Shown here: one piece after another, positions 10,750 to 21,074 of the stretch
Layout: the number at the start of each line of letters is the position of its first letter
Numbering within the stretch: position 1 is the first letter of the stretch
Assembly: GCA_963921425.1 (NCBI GenBank)
Contig: OY992838.1
Location: 17,792,085-17,856,084, forward strand
Reading direction: 5' to 3'
Length of the DNA stretch: 64,000 bases
Origin: Dryas octopetala
Taxonomy: Eukaryota > Streptophyta > Magnoliopsida > Rosales > Rosaceae
Notes under the pieces: model-generated
The model's database searches: none
Told to the model about the DNA's origin: nothing
The model's input: only the letters and a program-made list of their open reading frames with translations
Position numbers and translations under genes: made by a program

Positions 10750-13111
10750 TGATGAGTGTGCATTTTTCATCACTTTATGATACTAATTCCTTAACCTAGA
10801 GTGTTAGAACTCGATATTTTTGTGTTTCTTGTCTTGTTTTTGTGTTTTCAGGTCAAATGAAGCAGAAATGAGAAAAAGAAGCAAATGGAGCCATTTTGGG
10901 ACATTTCCTGGTCAAACCAGGAAAACGAGTGAAATCCTAGTCAAACCAGGAAAAGTGCAGAAATCCTAGTCAAATGAGGATTCCTAGTCACACTAGGAAA
11001 CATCAAGTCCAGAACCATCATTGCGGAGCCAGAAATGTGAAATCCTGATTCAAACAGGAAATCCTGGTTGAACTAGGAAACCTAACCCAACTAGGGAAAG
11101 GAGTCCTAATGACACTAGGAGACCCCAGGGGCAATATGGTCATTACGAGAAGTCGAAATGGATAAGGAATCTCTCATTTTCAAGGAATCTTAGTTGCACC
11201 AGGAAATGTTGGTCAAGGTTCCAGAAGCTTCTAGAAGGTGGTGGACATCCATGGAAATGAATGGAGGGAAGAAATGAATTTGAATTCAAATGGAAATAAG
11301 GGGCAAAATGGGAAGTCAAAAGTGGAGGGCCCATGGGCCCTAGGGATGCCGAACCAAGATGGGCCATGCATGCACATGCATGGGCCCAAACCCTAGCAGC
11401 CCAAAGGCCATGCGCAAGGAGGAAGATGGCAGCCCATGCATGCACATGCATGCCATGCAAGCCCTAGCAGCCAAGGAGCCATGCGCAAGCCCAAGGTGAC
11501 AAGCCCAAGGTGGAAGCCCATGGAGTGAAACCCTAGCCCATCTTGTGCAAGCCACTGAAGCCCAAGACCAGCAGGCCATGCGCAAGGAAGGGACCCTAGC
11601 TGGGCTAGGCGTGAATCACTTAAGCCCAAGGAGCAGCCCATGCCACAAGGCCTGATGCATCCTAACCCTAGCTGATGCCGCAAGCAACAAGGACAAGGAA
11701 CCCTAGCAGCCGCATGTTTCCTTCTCCTTGCCTCTCAAGGAATGCACCTCTATATATATCCCCTTCATTCAGAACCCTAGGGATCACTTTTTCACCTCCT
11801 AGCCGAAATTCCTTTAGCCTCCTGTTAGTTTAATTTTCAGCTTTAGGTTTTTATTTTCAGAAGTTAGAAAGAGTGAGAGAGGGCCGAATTCAGAGAGACT
11901 TAGAGAGAGAGGGTGGCGTGACAAGTGAGAGAGAGAGGGATCAGCCTGCTGCCGCAAGCCCTAGCTCACCTTGCCGTGAGTTCCTCCTGCTTGCTAGGTG
12001 CCTCCTTCTTCCTCTCTCCTTGCCGCAGCCCCCATGTGTTTGCACCTCTGATTTTTGTTTTCTTTTTCCTTCTAGAATTCTGATTTTATGTTGGTTTATG
12101 TTTTTGAATTTATCTAGTTTATATTTCTGAATTTATTTAATTGAGTTGCTGATTCTAATTAGTTTAAAGCTTTGGTTATATTTAATGCATGTTTCAATAT
12201 AGTTTAGTTTTGCGTTTCTGATTTCCTTTAGCAAGCATGAATTGGGACTTTGTTTATTTGTTAGTTTCTGCTTTTTTTTATTTAATGTAATTATGTAGGT
12301 TAGTTATTCTATCTTGCATGTTAGTTGTAGGTTGATTAATGGATTTGCATGTTCTAACAAATCGTTTATCCGTCTCTTGGTCTGTTAGTTTGATGTTTGC
12401 ATGTATTAAATTTCCACTATCTATTAGAACCCCCGTCACTAGTTGTTTGCATCCTTTGACTGGCCACCTTAGGGTAATTGCATCTAGTTTATCTGTTAGG
12501 TTTAGCTGTGAAATAGTCAAAGACACTAAACCACAAGTAACAAGGGAATAAGGGATTATTCTTGGTAGTGGGGTTGGGCTACCTCTATAAGGAAATAGTC
12601 AAAGCTTATATGTTGTGCATGTTTGACGTTCTCATAAAACTTAATGACTCCTGCATGGGTAACAGCTGCCTTAGCTTGAACTAGGGAACATGTAGGTTAA
12701 CTGGCTAAGGAAGGCCCAAGAAGCTCTTAGTTTATGCATTAGAAGAACAATGGCGAGAAAGTAACTAGCCAAACCTTTTTAGCTGTCAAACTTTAATATG
12801 TTGTGTTCAAATTAACTGTCATTAGCCTTGGATGGTTATTGCATGCTTATCTGATTTGAAACTGAAAACTTAACATTGCAAGATAGAATAAAGTGTGTGT
12901 GCGTGTGGTGATGTGTGCGTGTATTCCATCTTTTCAAAACCCCCCATTTAGTTATTCTAGTGATTAATTGCATTGATTTGTTGCTTATTAACCATTCCCT
13001 GTGGGATCGACCTCGTGCTTGTACGCTTTGCTACTGATGCGATTCGTGCACTTGCGAGTAAACTTAGAATGAGGTAATTGCTTATTTTATTCTAAGAAAA
13101 CACAATCAACA
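10750..13111 (+). repeat. Solo LTR of family H (2362 bp) with TSD CTTAA
   Basis: It starts TGATGAGTGTGC and ends ATCAACA. The same 5 bases, CTTAA, lie at 10745-10749 and 13112-13116. There is no PBS to the right or PPT to the left. It aligns over its length with the H 5' LTR (13825-16218). It has a TATA-like TATATATATC at 11751-11760, a palindrome array at 10904-11120 and the U5 box near 13003-13070. It is the residue of LTR-LTR recombination that removed an internal region. Confidence 0.93.
10904..11120 (+). promoter_or_regulatory. Array of short palindromes in U3 (solo LTR)
   Basis: Repeated dyads of the pattern TCCTRGT-NNN-ACYAGGA. The first, 10904-10924, has a perfect 9-bp stem TTTCCTGGT/ACCAGGAAA around CAA. 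The one at 10981-10999 has a perfect 8-bp stem TTCCTAGT/ACTAGGAA around CAC. Others near 10935, 10962, 11043, 11062 and 11103 are imperfect. Equivalent arrays are in the H, T, X, Y, T3 and chimeric LTRs. Confidence 0.65.
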
Positions 13112-13824
13112 CTTAATCGGAAACTAAATACCAAGTTCTCGGTTTGAGATTCTTACCAAAGGATTGAGTAATTAATCTGTATCCACTATTGAATTCACTG
13201 TTGAATTCAATACGCAAAGTAACTGATTAATCTAAAGGAAATAGTGTTTGCGGGTGAAGGAGTGAGGTTGCTGGAGAGAAAATGGGTTGTGGGTTGAGAG
13301 AGTGATGCGTGAGAGTCAGAAATTAAACATTAGGAAGGGGTATATATAGAATGGTTGCCGAGCCCTTGTCGGACTGCAGAGCTCTCGGTGGCTCCGCCGA
13401 GCCCTCGGGGGTGCTTTTCACCAAGTTCCACCGAGCTCTCCATTTTTCTCGTCGCTTCTCCATTATTCCTAAGCGCTAGCTGCCCAGCTCTCTCTCTAAG
13501 TTGGCTGGCATCTCCTCAGCCATTTGATCAACTTTATTAATGGTTGAGATCTTGCTATCTCATCCACTTATATCTTCTCACATATTTCCAATTTCAAAAA
13601 CTCGCCAAAAATAGAATCGGTCATCCAAAAATGTCTCGAAAAATACTACGTACTCTAGGATTTACACAAAAATCGTAACACTTCTAACAAGGAGCCGGCC
13701 TTCTCCCCTCGGCCTTCTCTCCTCGGCTTTCCCTTCGCTGGCCGGTGTCCCCTGTGTGCAGAAACAACTCAGAAAAACCAAGCCAGCCGCCGATTTCATT
13801 TCTCGATTTCGGCCACCTCCGAGT
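13112..13824 (-). repeat. Unclassified LTR-like sequence, part 2
   Basis: This continues the sequence of 9501-10749 after the solo LTR; CTTAA is duplicated at 13112-13116. On the minus strand TCTATATATA (reverse of 13341-13350) looks like a promoter TATA followed by a leader. That suggests an LTR read on minus with its 3' tip at 9501. The right end is cut by the H 5' LTR at 13825, so the far boundary is not seen. No coding frame is supported. Confidence 0.4.
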
Positions 13825-16218
13825 TGATGAGTGTGCATTTTGCATCACTTTATGATACTAATTCCTTAACCTACAGTGTTAGAACTCGATATTTTGTGTT
13901 TCTTGTTTTGTTTTTTGTGTTTTCAGTTCAAATGAAGCAGAAATGAGAAAAAGAAGCAAATGGAGCCATTTTAGGACATTTCCTGGTCAAACCAGGAAAA
14001 CGAGTGAAATCTTGGTCAAACCAGGAAAAGTGCAGAAATCCTAGTCGAATGAGGATTCCTAGTCACACTAGGAAACATCAAGTCCAGAACCATCATTGCG
14101 GAGCCAGAAATGTGAAATCCTGATTCGAACAGGAAATCCTGGTTGAACTAGGAAACCTAACCCAACTAGGGAAAGGAGTCCTAATGACACTAGGAGACCC
14201 CAGGGGCAATATGGTCATTACGAGAAGTCGAAATGGATAAGGAATCCTTCATTTTCAAGGAATCCTAGTTGCACCAGGAAATGTTGGTCAAAGTTAAACT
14301 CTACAAAGTCAAGGTTCCAGAAGCTTCTAGAAGGTGGTGGACATCCATGGAAATGAATGGAGGGAACAAATGAATTTGAATTCAAATGGAAATGAGGGGC
14401 AAAATGGGAAGTCAAAAGTCAAGGGCCCATGGGCCTAAGGGATGCCGAACCAAGATGGGCCATGCATGCACATGCATGGGCCCAAACCCTAGCAGCCCAA
14501 AGTCCATGCGTAAGGAGCAAGATGGCAGCCCATGCATGCGCATGCATGCCATGCAAACCCTAGCAGCCAAGGAGCCCATGCGCAAGCCCAAGATGCAAGC
14601 CCAAGGTGGAAACCCATGGAGTGAAACCCTAGCCCATCTTGTGCAAGCCACTTCAGCCTAACACATGTGAGCCCAAAGCACATTAAGGTCCAAGACCAGC
14701 AGCCCATGCGCAAGGGAGGGAGGCCTAGCTGACTTGCATGCGCCACTTAAGCCCAAGAGGACAAGCCCTTGCCGCAAGCCCACAAGCTCTAACCCTAGCT
14801 GATGCTGCAGGCTACAAGGAGAAGAAACCCTAGCAGCTGCAAGTCACCTTTTCCTTGCCTCTCAAGGACTGCACCTCTATTTATACCCCCTTAATTCAGA
14901 ACCCTAGGACCTCACTTCTCACTTCCTACACTCTAGCCGAAATCTCTTAAGTCTCTAGTTTTATTTTTCTGTTCTAGGTTTTTAGTTTCAGCTTTTATTT
15001 TATTATTGTGAGGATTAGCCGAAGGGTGAGAGAGAGAGAAGAGTGGCGTGGCTGCAAGGAAGAGCAACCCTAAGCCGCAAGCCCTAGCTCACCATAGCCG
15101 TGAGCCAATTGCTTGTGCAGGTGCCTCTCTCCCTTGTCTTGCCGCAGCCCCTCTTGTTGTTTTCCTTCACTTTTTGTTCAAGTTCTCTAGTTTATTATTT
15201 GGATATTAGTTTCTGAATTTATTTTATGCCTCTGAATTTATTTAAATTAAGTTTCTGAATTCCATTAGTTTATCTCTTTGATTTCATTTAATTCATGTTG
15301 CTGGTTTCAATTTGTTTATGCGTTCAATTTCTTTAACTTTGCGTTTCTGATTTTCTTTAGCAAGCATGAATTGGGATTTCATTATTATTTGTTGCTGTTC
15401 TTATTTATTTAAATTAAGTATGTAGGTTAGTTATTCTATCTTGCATGTTAGTCGTAGGTAGATTAATGGATTTGCATGTTCTAACAAATCGTTTATCCGT
15501 CTCTTGGTCTGTTAGTTTGATGTTTGCATGTATTAAATTTCCACTATCTATTAGAACCCGTCACTAGTTGTTTGCATCCTTTGACTGGCCACCTTAGGGT
15601 AATTGCATCTAGTTTATTTGTTAGGTTTAGCTGTGAAATAGTCAAAGACACTAAACCACAAGTAACAAGGGAATAAGGGATTATTCTTGGTAGTGGGGTT
15701 GGGCGACCTCTATAAGGAAATAGTCAAAGCTTATATGTTGTGCATGTTTGACGTTCTCATAAAACTTAATGACTCCTGCATGGGTAACAGCTGCCTTAGC
15801 TTGAACTAGGGAACATGTAGGTTAACTGGCTAAGAAAGGCCCAAGAAGCTCTTAGTTTATGCATTAGGAGAACAATTGCGAGAAAGTAACTAGCCAAACC
15901 TTTTTAGCAGTCAAACTTTAATATGTTGTGTTCAAATTAACTGTCATTAGCCTTGGATGGTTATTGCATGTTTATCTGATTTGAAACCGAAAACTTAACA
16001 TTGCAAGATAGAATAAAGAGTGTGTGCGTGTGTTTCCATCTTCCAAAACCCCCATTTAGTTATTCTAGTGATTAATTGCATTGATTTGTTGTTTATTAAC
16101 CATTCCCTGTGGAATCGACCTGTTGCTTGTACGCTTTGCTACTGATGCGATTTGTGCACTTGCGAGTAAACTTAGAATGAGATAATTGTTTATTTTGTTT
16201 TGAGAAAACACATCAACA
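13825..16218 (+). repeat. H 5' LTR (2394 bp)
   Basis: It starts TGATGAGTGTGC at 13825 and ends CATCAACA at 16218, six bases before the PBS. It aligns with the solo LTR (10750-13111). TATA-like TATTTATA is at 14878-14885, a palindrome array near 13977-14200, and the U5 box ATCGACC...TTTGTGCACTTGCGAG at about 16113-16166. The repeated GCATGCATG/CCATGCGCAAG stretch at 14450-14720 is GC-rich and not coding. Confidence 0.9.
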
Positions 16219-16224
16219 ATTTTT

Positions 16225-16242
16225 TGGCGCCGTTGCCGGGGA
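16225..16242 (+). other. Primer-binding site of H (tRNA-Asp)
   Basis: TGGCGCCGTTGCCGGGGA is the complement of TCCCCGGCAACGGCGCCA, the 3' end of plant tRNA-Asp including CCA. It lies six bases after the LTR end. The minus-strand T elements have the same 18-base site. Confidence 0.9.
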
Positions 16243-16401
16243 ATGGTGTCTAATATCAATGAATCGGTCTAATTAGTCATTAGAATTAGGTTATATTAGT
16301 TAGATTTCATTTTTGGTTAATTTTTAGTTTTTAATAAATGCCATGCCTTTATATGCATTCTTTTTACTGATTGTGTGTTTTCTCTTGATTAGGTGTGTTT
16401 T

Positions 16402-16546
16402 ATGAACCCTGAACTTGTTGCAAGGTTGGAGAGGCTCAAGAGCGAAGCTTTAGGTACTTTACAAGTCAGCCCGCAGCCTAGCGTATCAGATTCGAGTAGT
16501 GAAGAGACTGAGAGTGTCGACATGGCTGAGACAAACGAGGTGATGC
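16402..16546 (+). pseudogene. gag: H gag, N-terminal fragment
   Basis: An ATG at 16402 starts a frame beginning MNPELVARLERLKSEA. It runs 48 codons to the T insertion at 16546/16547. The reading frame meets that of 39028 onward exactly if one copy of the GATGC duplication is removed, so it was open across the site when the T element arrived. It is the acidic, Ser-rich N-terminus of a retrotransposon gag. An in-frame GTG at 16393 is ignored because ATG is the normal eukaryotic start. Confidence 0.8.
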
Positions 16547-17960
16547 TGTTGTATGTTTTCCTAGAGCAATTATAATAAACCTTTTTAACAACTCTAGGTT
16601 AACTCGCAAGTGCACGAATCGCTAAGTAGCAAAGCTTACAAATACGAGGTCGATCCCACAGGGAATTGTACTAGCGTACGATTACTAACTCAATTAAATT
16701 CAATTAACCCAACTCTGACTCACACACGCAAATGGGGGTTTTGATTGGTTTTAAGGCTAAACTAAACAAACAGAGAAATAATCAAACTTTAAAATGATAA
16801 CTGAAAGATTCAGATAAAACAATAATAAAGAAACACTAGGGGTCAGAATCCACCACTAGCATACCATTCACTCTACTATGGATATTAACAATCAATAGAT
16901 AAACATGTTGACAAAGTTCGTCTACTAAAAGGTTTGGCTAGTCACTTTTAGCAATTACTCCCCTTACTGTGCATAAACTAAGAGCTTCTTGGGCCTTCCT
17001 TAGCCAGTTAACTTGCATGTTCCCTAGTTCTAAGCTAAGGCAGCTGTTACCCATGCAAGAGTCGTTACGATCTGTGAGAGTGACAAACACATAGCGCATG
17101 GCTCCAAATTAATGTACTGTATGTCATCTATGATCTCTTTTCTCATGAATATTATCTTAGGATACCCACTTGTTGCCTATTGAAACTATCATCCTTTCGA
17201 GCTTATTTAGTTTCACAACATAATTCTAGATGCATGCAACCTAAGGTGATCAGTCAAAGATGCGAAACAAATAGATTCAGTTTAAACAGAGATCCAAGAT
17301 TTGTCAACATGTAAATAATCAAAATATTAATAATCCATAGGAAAAGTGAACAGCAATGCTAGGGCTTCATCCTAGCCCTAGCCCAATATTCAGCTACACA
17401 TAATTAAAATCATAAATAAACAAAACATAATTAAACAATTAAAATAAAAGGAAGGGAGGAAGAAATCAAGCCATGAATGATGGAGTGGAAGTGCGGCTGC
17501 AAGGTGATGGCGTGATGGGCTGCTGCTCGGCCTTGGGCTCCACGGCAAAGATGTTGAGATGCTCGGCAAGTTGGCAGCAAGGTGGTGATGCGTGGCTAAT
17601 ATTGGTGGCTGCGGCTTGGTGGCGCAACTCAGTGGTGGTGGCTGCGGCTTCAATGACTTCTCCTTCTTCGGTTCAGCACCCAATAAAAGAAACACAATGA
17701 GAGAGGGCTGGGGGTGCTCGGCCACAAGGGAACAGAAGAAAAATAAAGAGAAGGGAGAGAGTGTGGCTGCGGCTAGAGAAGAACAAGAGAGAAGGTGGCT
17801 GCTAGGGGTTGTGGCCAGAAAATAAGAAAAAGAAAAAGAGAGAGAGAGCAAGGGTGTGCGGCAAGGAAAAGAAAAGAAAACAAAAACTAACTAGGGTTTC
17901 TGAAAAATAAAAGAGAAGAGACAACACTTCAGAACAGCCCCCTTTTCTGATTTTTAGAGA

Positions 17961-17970
17961 TATATTTATA
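17961..17970 (-). promoter_or_regulatory. TATA-like element of T LTR1
   Basis: On minus it reads TATAAATATA, preceded by CACTCCCCTC. Identical sites are at 27884-27893 (LTR2, would drive copy 1) and 37805-37814 (LTR3, would drive copy 2). A GA-rich leader follows. Confidence 0.6.
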
Positions 17971-18552
17971 GAGGGGAGTGGGGCTGAGGTTTCTCTTTCT
18001 CTTCAATGTGGGATAAGTGCATTCCTTGCACACCAAGGCTTATAATTTTCGGCCAAGCATGGGCCTTGGGCTGATTTGGGCTCTTTTTGGGCGTAACTCC
18101 TTTTTCAGCTCGCGGAACTGCTGCGCTACCTCCACTAAAATGGCCATATCTTGAGCTAGAAAACTCGGAATTGAAATCCGTAAAATTCCCTGCGAAGCTA
18201 ACATCCGTATCTTTCCAACCATATATGGCATGCTACCTGATTCATTCTGGAGAATTACAGAATTGCTGTCGAAATTGGTGTTCTATTTTCCAGGGTTTTG
18301 ACTTCTTTTTTTTCAGCTAGGATTCCTTGGGAGGCAAGAACAAGAAAGTGCAGCAGCAGCTAGGGTTAGGAGAGCATTGGGCTTGCGGCAAGGGCTTTGG
18401 CTTTGGGCTTAAGTGCCACACACCAGCCCCCCCTAGGGTTTCACTTCATGGCTGCCACCTTCAAGCTTGCGCATTGGGCTTCATCTTGGGCTGGTGTATG
18501 CATGCATGCATGGCCCCTCAGATTTCGGCATTTGCATAGGCCCATGGCCCAT

Positions 18553-18722
18553 TTGACTTGTTGACTTTTCATAGTTGACCCTTGACCATTAACTTTGACT
18601 TCCCATTTTGCCCCTCATTTCCATTTGAATTCGAATTCATTTCTTCCCTCCATTTATTTCCATGGATGTCCACCACCTTCTAGAAGCTTCTGTAACCTTG
18701 ACTTTGTAGAGTTGACTTTGAC
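18553..18722 (-). promoter_or_regulatory. W-box (TTGAC) cluster in T LTR U3
   Basis: TTGAC occurs at 18553, 18561, 18575, 18582 and 18595, then at 18698, 18712 and 18718, all on the + strand. TTGAC[CT] is the core bound by WRKY factors. The cluster is about 590-760 bp upstream of the TATA-like site on minus. It is repeated in LTR2 and LTR3, and comparable clusters lie in X (about 42670-42835), Y (about 46560-46710) and T3 (49108-49165). Binding is inferred. Confidence 0.5.
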
Positions 18723-18730
18723 CAACATTT

Positions 18731-19041
18731 CCTAGTGTGACTAGGATTTCTTGTAAATGAAGGATTCCTTATCCATTTCGACTTCTCGTAATGACCATAA
18801 TGCCCCTGGGGTCTCCTAGTGTGACTAGGGCTCCTTTCCCTAGTTGGGTTAGGTTTCCTAAATTAACCAGGATTTCCTGTTCCAATCGGGATTTCTTATT
18901 TCTGGCTCCGCAATGATGGTTCTGAACTTGATGTTTCATAGTGTGACTAGGAATCCTCATTTGACTAGGATTTCGGCCCCTTTCCTGGTTTGACCAGGAT
19001 TTCTCTCATTTTCCTAATTTGACTAGGAAATGTCTAAAAAT
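18731..19041 (-). promoter_or_regulatory. Array of short palindromes in U3 (T LTR1)
   Basis: Dyads include CCTAGT-GTG-ACTAGG (18731-18745 and 18815-18829), CCTGGT-TTG-ACCAGG (18983-18997) and TTTCCTAAT-TTG-ACTAGGAAA (near 19010-19030). In the last, one base breaks a pair that is intact in LTR2 and LTR3. The array is at the outer U3 end, as in the H LTRs. Confidence 0.6.
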
Positions 19042-19183
19042 GGTCCTTTTGGCTCCTTTTCTCTTCTTTGCTCATTTTATCCTATAAGAACAAAAACAAA
19101 CTAACAACACACAAAATATCGAGTTCTTGCACTCTGAGTTAGGGAGTTAGTATCATAAAATAGTGTAAAATGAGCACTCAACA

Positions 19184-19196
19184 CACCCCCAAACTT
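19184..19196 (-). other. Polypurine tract of T copy 1
   Basis: On minus TAAGTTTGGGGGTG directly abuts the LTR start TGTTGAG. The same junction is at 29107-29119 (copy 2). Confidence 0.85.
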
Positions 19197-20804
19197 AGAT
19201 TTTGCTAGTCCTCGAGCAAAAAGAACAAAGAAAAGACTCAAGACAGACTCAAAAATCCCAACACATGACTTCATAAGCACAGCCATAAATAGCATAATCA
19301 AGCAAGATACATATAGAATTTATTCCTCAATCTCTAATAATGCTTCAATTAACATACCTTACCCTCCATGAAATATATAGACCATCCTTGACATAAACTC
19401 AAGTGGTTAGACAAACAAGACTAAATCAGCATACACCAAATAGATTCAACTCCAATTCTCACTAAGGCATACTCTTAACAATAAAACGCTCAGATATTTG
19501 GTCAATACGTGCACTCAAGTATATGTGAGAGATGATATGATAAACAAATACAAAAAGCTCACATAATAATCATGAAAGAAAGGCACAATGAAACAAAAAC
19601 ACTGATCTCAATAGAAGGAATTAAAATATTTGGAACAGAATCAGTAACCATAAGCTTCCCTTTTATCTAGACTCCACATAATGAACTACAATTCCTCCCA
19701 AGATCAAATAGGACTTTTATGTGGGTTGTAATGGAGGCTTAGGTTAGGATAAGGTATTGAAATGAAAGGGAGAACAAAGGGCTACAGACTATGGATTTGC
19801 ACAAGGAAATCAATAGAGGCACTCTTTGCATAATTTGTACTCATAGCTCAAATTCGAACACCTTTCCACTTCCATCTTTTGAAATCGTCCCTTCCCTTTG
19901 ATTTTTGATTTTTGATTTTTGATTTTTGATTTTTGATTTTTTTTTTTTTTTTTTAAGGGAACGACAAACACTCTTAAGCACCATTCATTTTCCTTTTTCA
20001 TCAAGCTACGCATAGACATTTATTTTCAACCTCACATTTTCACCAACTCCATGCAAATTCATAGGTAAGGTAAACGGGTAGAGGAGTGAAACTCCCCCAA
20101 ACTTAGGGTTTGGTATAGGGGTGAACAAAGAAAAGGTCATTAGGCTCAAAATGTTTGACTAGGGTTATAACCTAGGGTAGGCCTTAGGTTATGGGTTAAA
20201 ACAAACAAGGCCTACTATCATTTCCTAAGATTCATGTAGTTATATCCATGCTTTGAATAGAATAAGAGAGAAGTTCTAGCTCTTTGATTCACAATTATAT
20301 TCCAAGTACTTAATCAAAAGAAAGAATAATGAGATCACAACGACTTTATATGACAAGAAAATATTAGAGTAATGTTAACACTCAAGAATTGAAGTATAGG
20401 GCTCAAGAGCTCACTTAGGTTATACAAGTCTACTCTATTAAGTATATGCATCTCTAAGCATGCAAGTCATCACTTAAGCTCATGAAAACAAGGCCACAAG
20501 TCCATAGAGTTGTAAAGCATGTTACGAAACAATACTAGATAAAGAAGAATACATACTATATATACAAGCTAGACATGCTCAAAATAACCATACATAATGA
20601 AATCAATTAGTTGGGGACTCAAGACTTAAAACAAACAAAAAGACTCAAAAACACTGTTGCATGCTTCTAAAGATTCGAATCCATCACTACGGTGAATGAA
20701 ATCTTAAGAACAGATGCATTTTAATGTGGGTTTGATACCCTTAATTTATAACAAAAGTAAAATTTTTTTTTTTTACACACTAAAAACGAAAAATGCATTG
20801 CATT

Positions 20805-20845
20805 CCCCACCCCCAAACTTAAAAGAAACATTGTCCTCAATGTTT
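20805..20845 (-). other. SL-B hairpin and G-rich tract (T copy 1)
   Basis: On minus AAACATTG-AGGA-CAATGTTT (20845 to 20826) is a perfect 8-bp stem, followed by AAGTTTGGGGGTGGGG. The same structure is at 30726-30766 in copy 2. See E1 882-923 for the counterpart. Confidence 0.6.
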
Positions 20846-21015
20846 AAATGAATGACAAATGTAATGCACAATGTAATGAAAAGAGGAAGGGAAAAACAAC
20901 AAATAAAACAAAACTACTGAACTGAGCAAAGAGAGGGTGAAAACGTACCTTGGCTGATGTGAAAATGGCTTGCCCACGCATATGTACAAAATCACCTCCT
21001 CGTCGTCATCCATCC

Positions 21016-21033
21016 CTTGGGTTGCCTCCCAAG
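21016..21033 (-). other. SL-A hairpin after pol stop (T copy 1)
   Basis: On minus CTTGGG-AGGCAA-CCCAAG forms a 6-bp stem, about 40 bases after the polyprotein stop. GCTGAAGAC and AGCGCT precede it, as in E1, T3 and H2. Copy 2 has it at 30937-30954. Confidence 0.6.
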
Positions 21034-21074
21034 AAGCGCTAAGTTTCACGTCTTCAGCCAGACCTTGTCTTGTA

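Larger units (their letters stand above)
16547..19183 (-). repeat. T LTR1 (3' LTR of copy 1)
   Basis: On minus it begins TGTTGAGTGCTC (19183 leftward) and ends CATACAACA at 16547. TSD GATGC is at 16542-16546. It holds a TATA-like site (17961-17970), a W-box cluster (18553-18722), a palindrome array (18731-19041) and the U5 box (about 16602-16663). A frame of 153 codons at 17390-17851 is low-complexity Ser/Leu-rich and probably meaningless. Confidence 0.95.
19197..21074 (-). other. T copy 1 3' noncoding region
   Basis: About 1.9 kb between the pol stop and the PPT with no credible frame; no env-like ORF is present. On minus, the order is SL-A hairpin (21016-21033), SL-B hairpin (20826-20845) with AAGTTTGGGGGTGGGG (20805-20820), a second AAGTTTGGGGGA tract (20093-20105) and then the true PPT. 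A (GATTTTT)n plus poly-T microsatellite at about 19899-19954 differs in length between the copies and accounts for the 2-bp difference in internal length. Confidence 0.8.

Noticed and set aside
11143..11683. Cys/Met/His-rich frames (for example HACACMAHLG) in H LTRs
   Set aside because: They are translations of GCATGCATG and CCATGCGCAAG repeats in the LTR, not a protein.
16393..16401. Upstream GTG as start of H gag
   Set aside because: A non-ATG start is unlikely in this context; the ATG at 16402 follows nine bases later in frame.
17390..17851. 153-codon frame in T LTRs (also 27313 and 37234)
   Set aside because: Low-complexity Ser/Leu/Phe/Pro translation of a GA- and GGTGGC-rich LTR leader; repeated only because the LTR is repeated.
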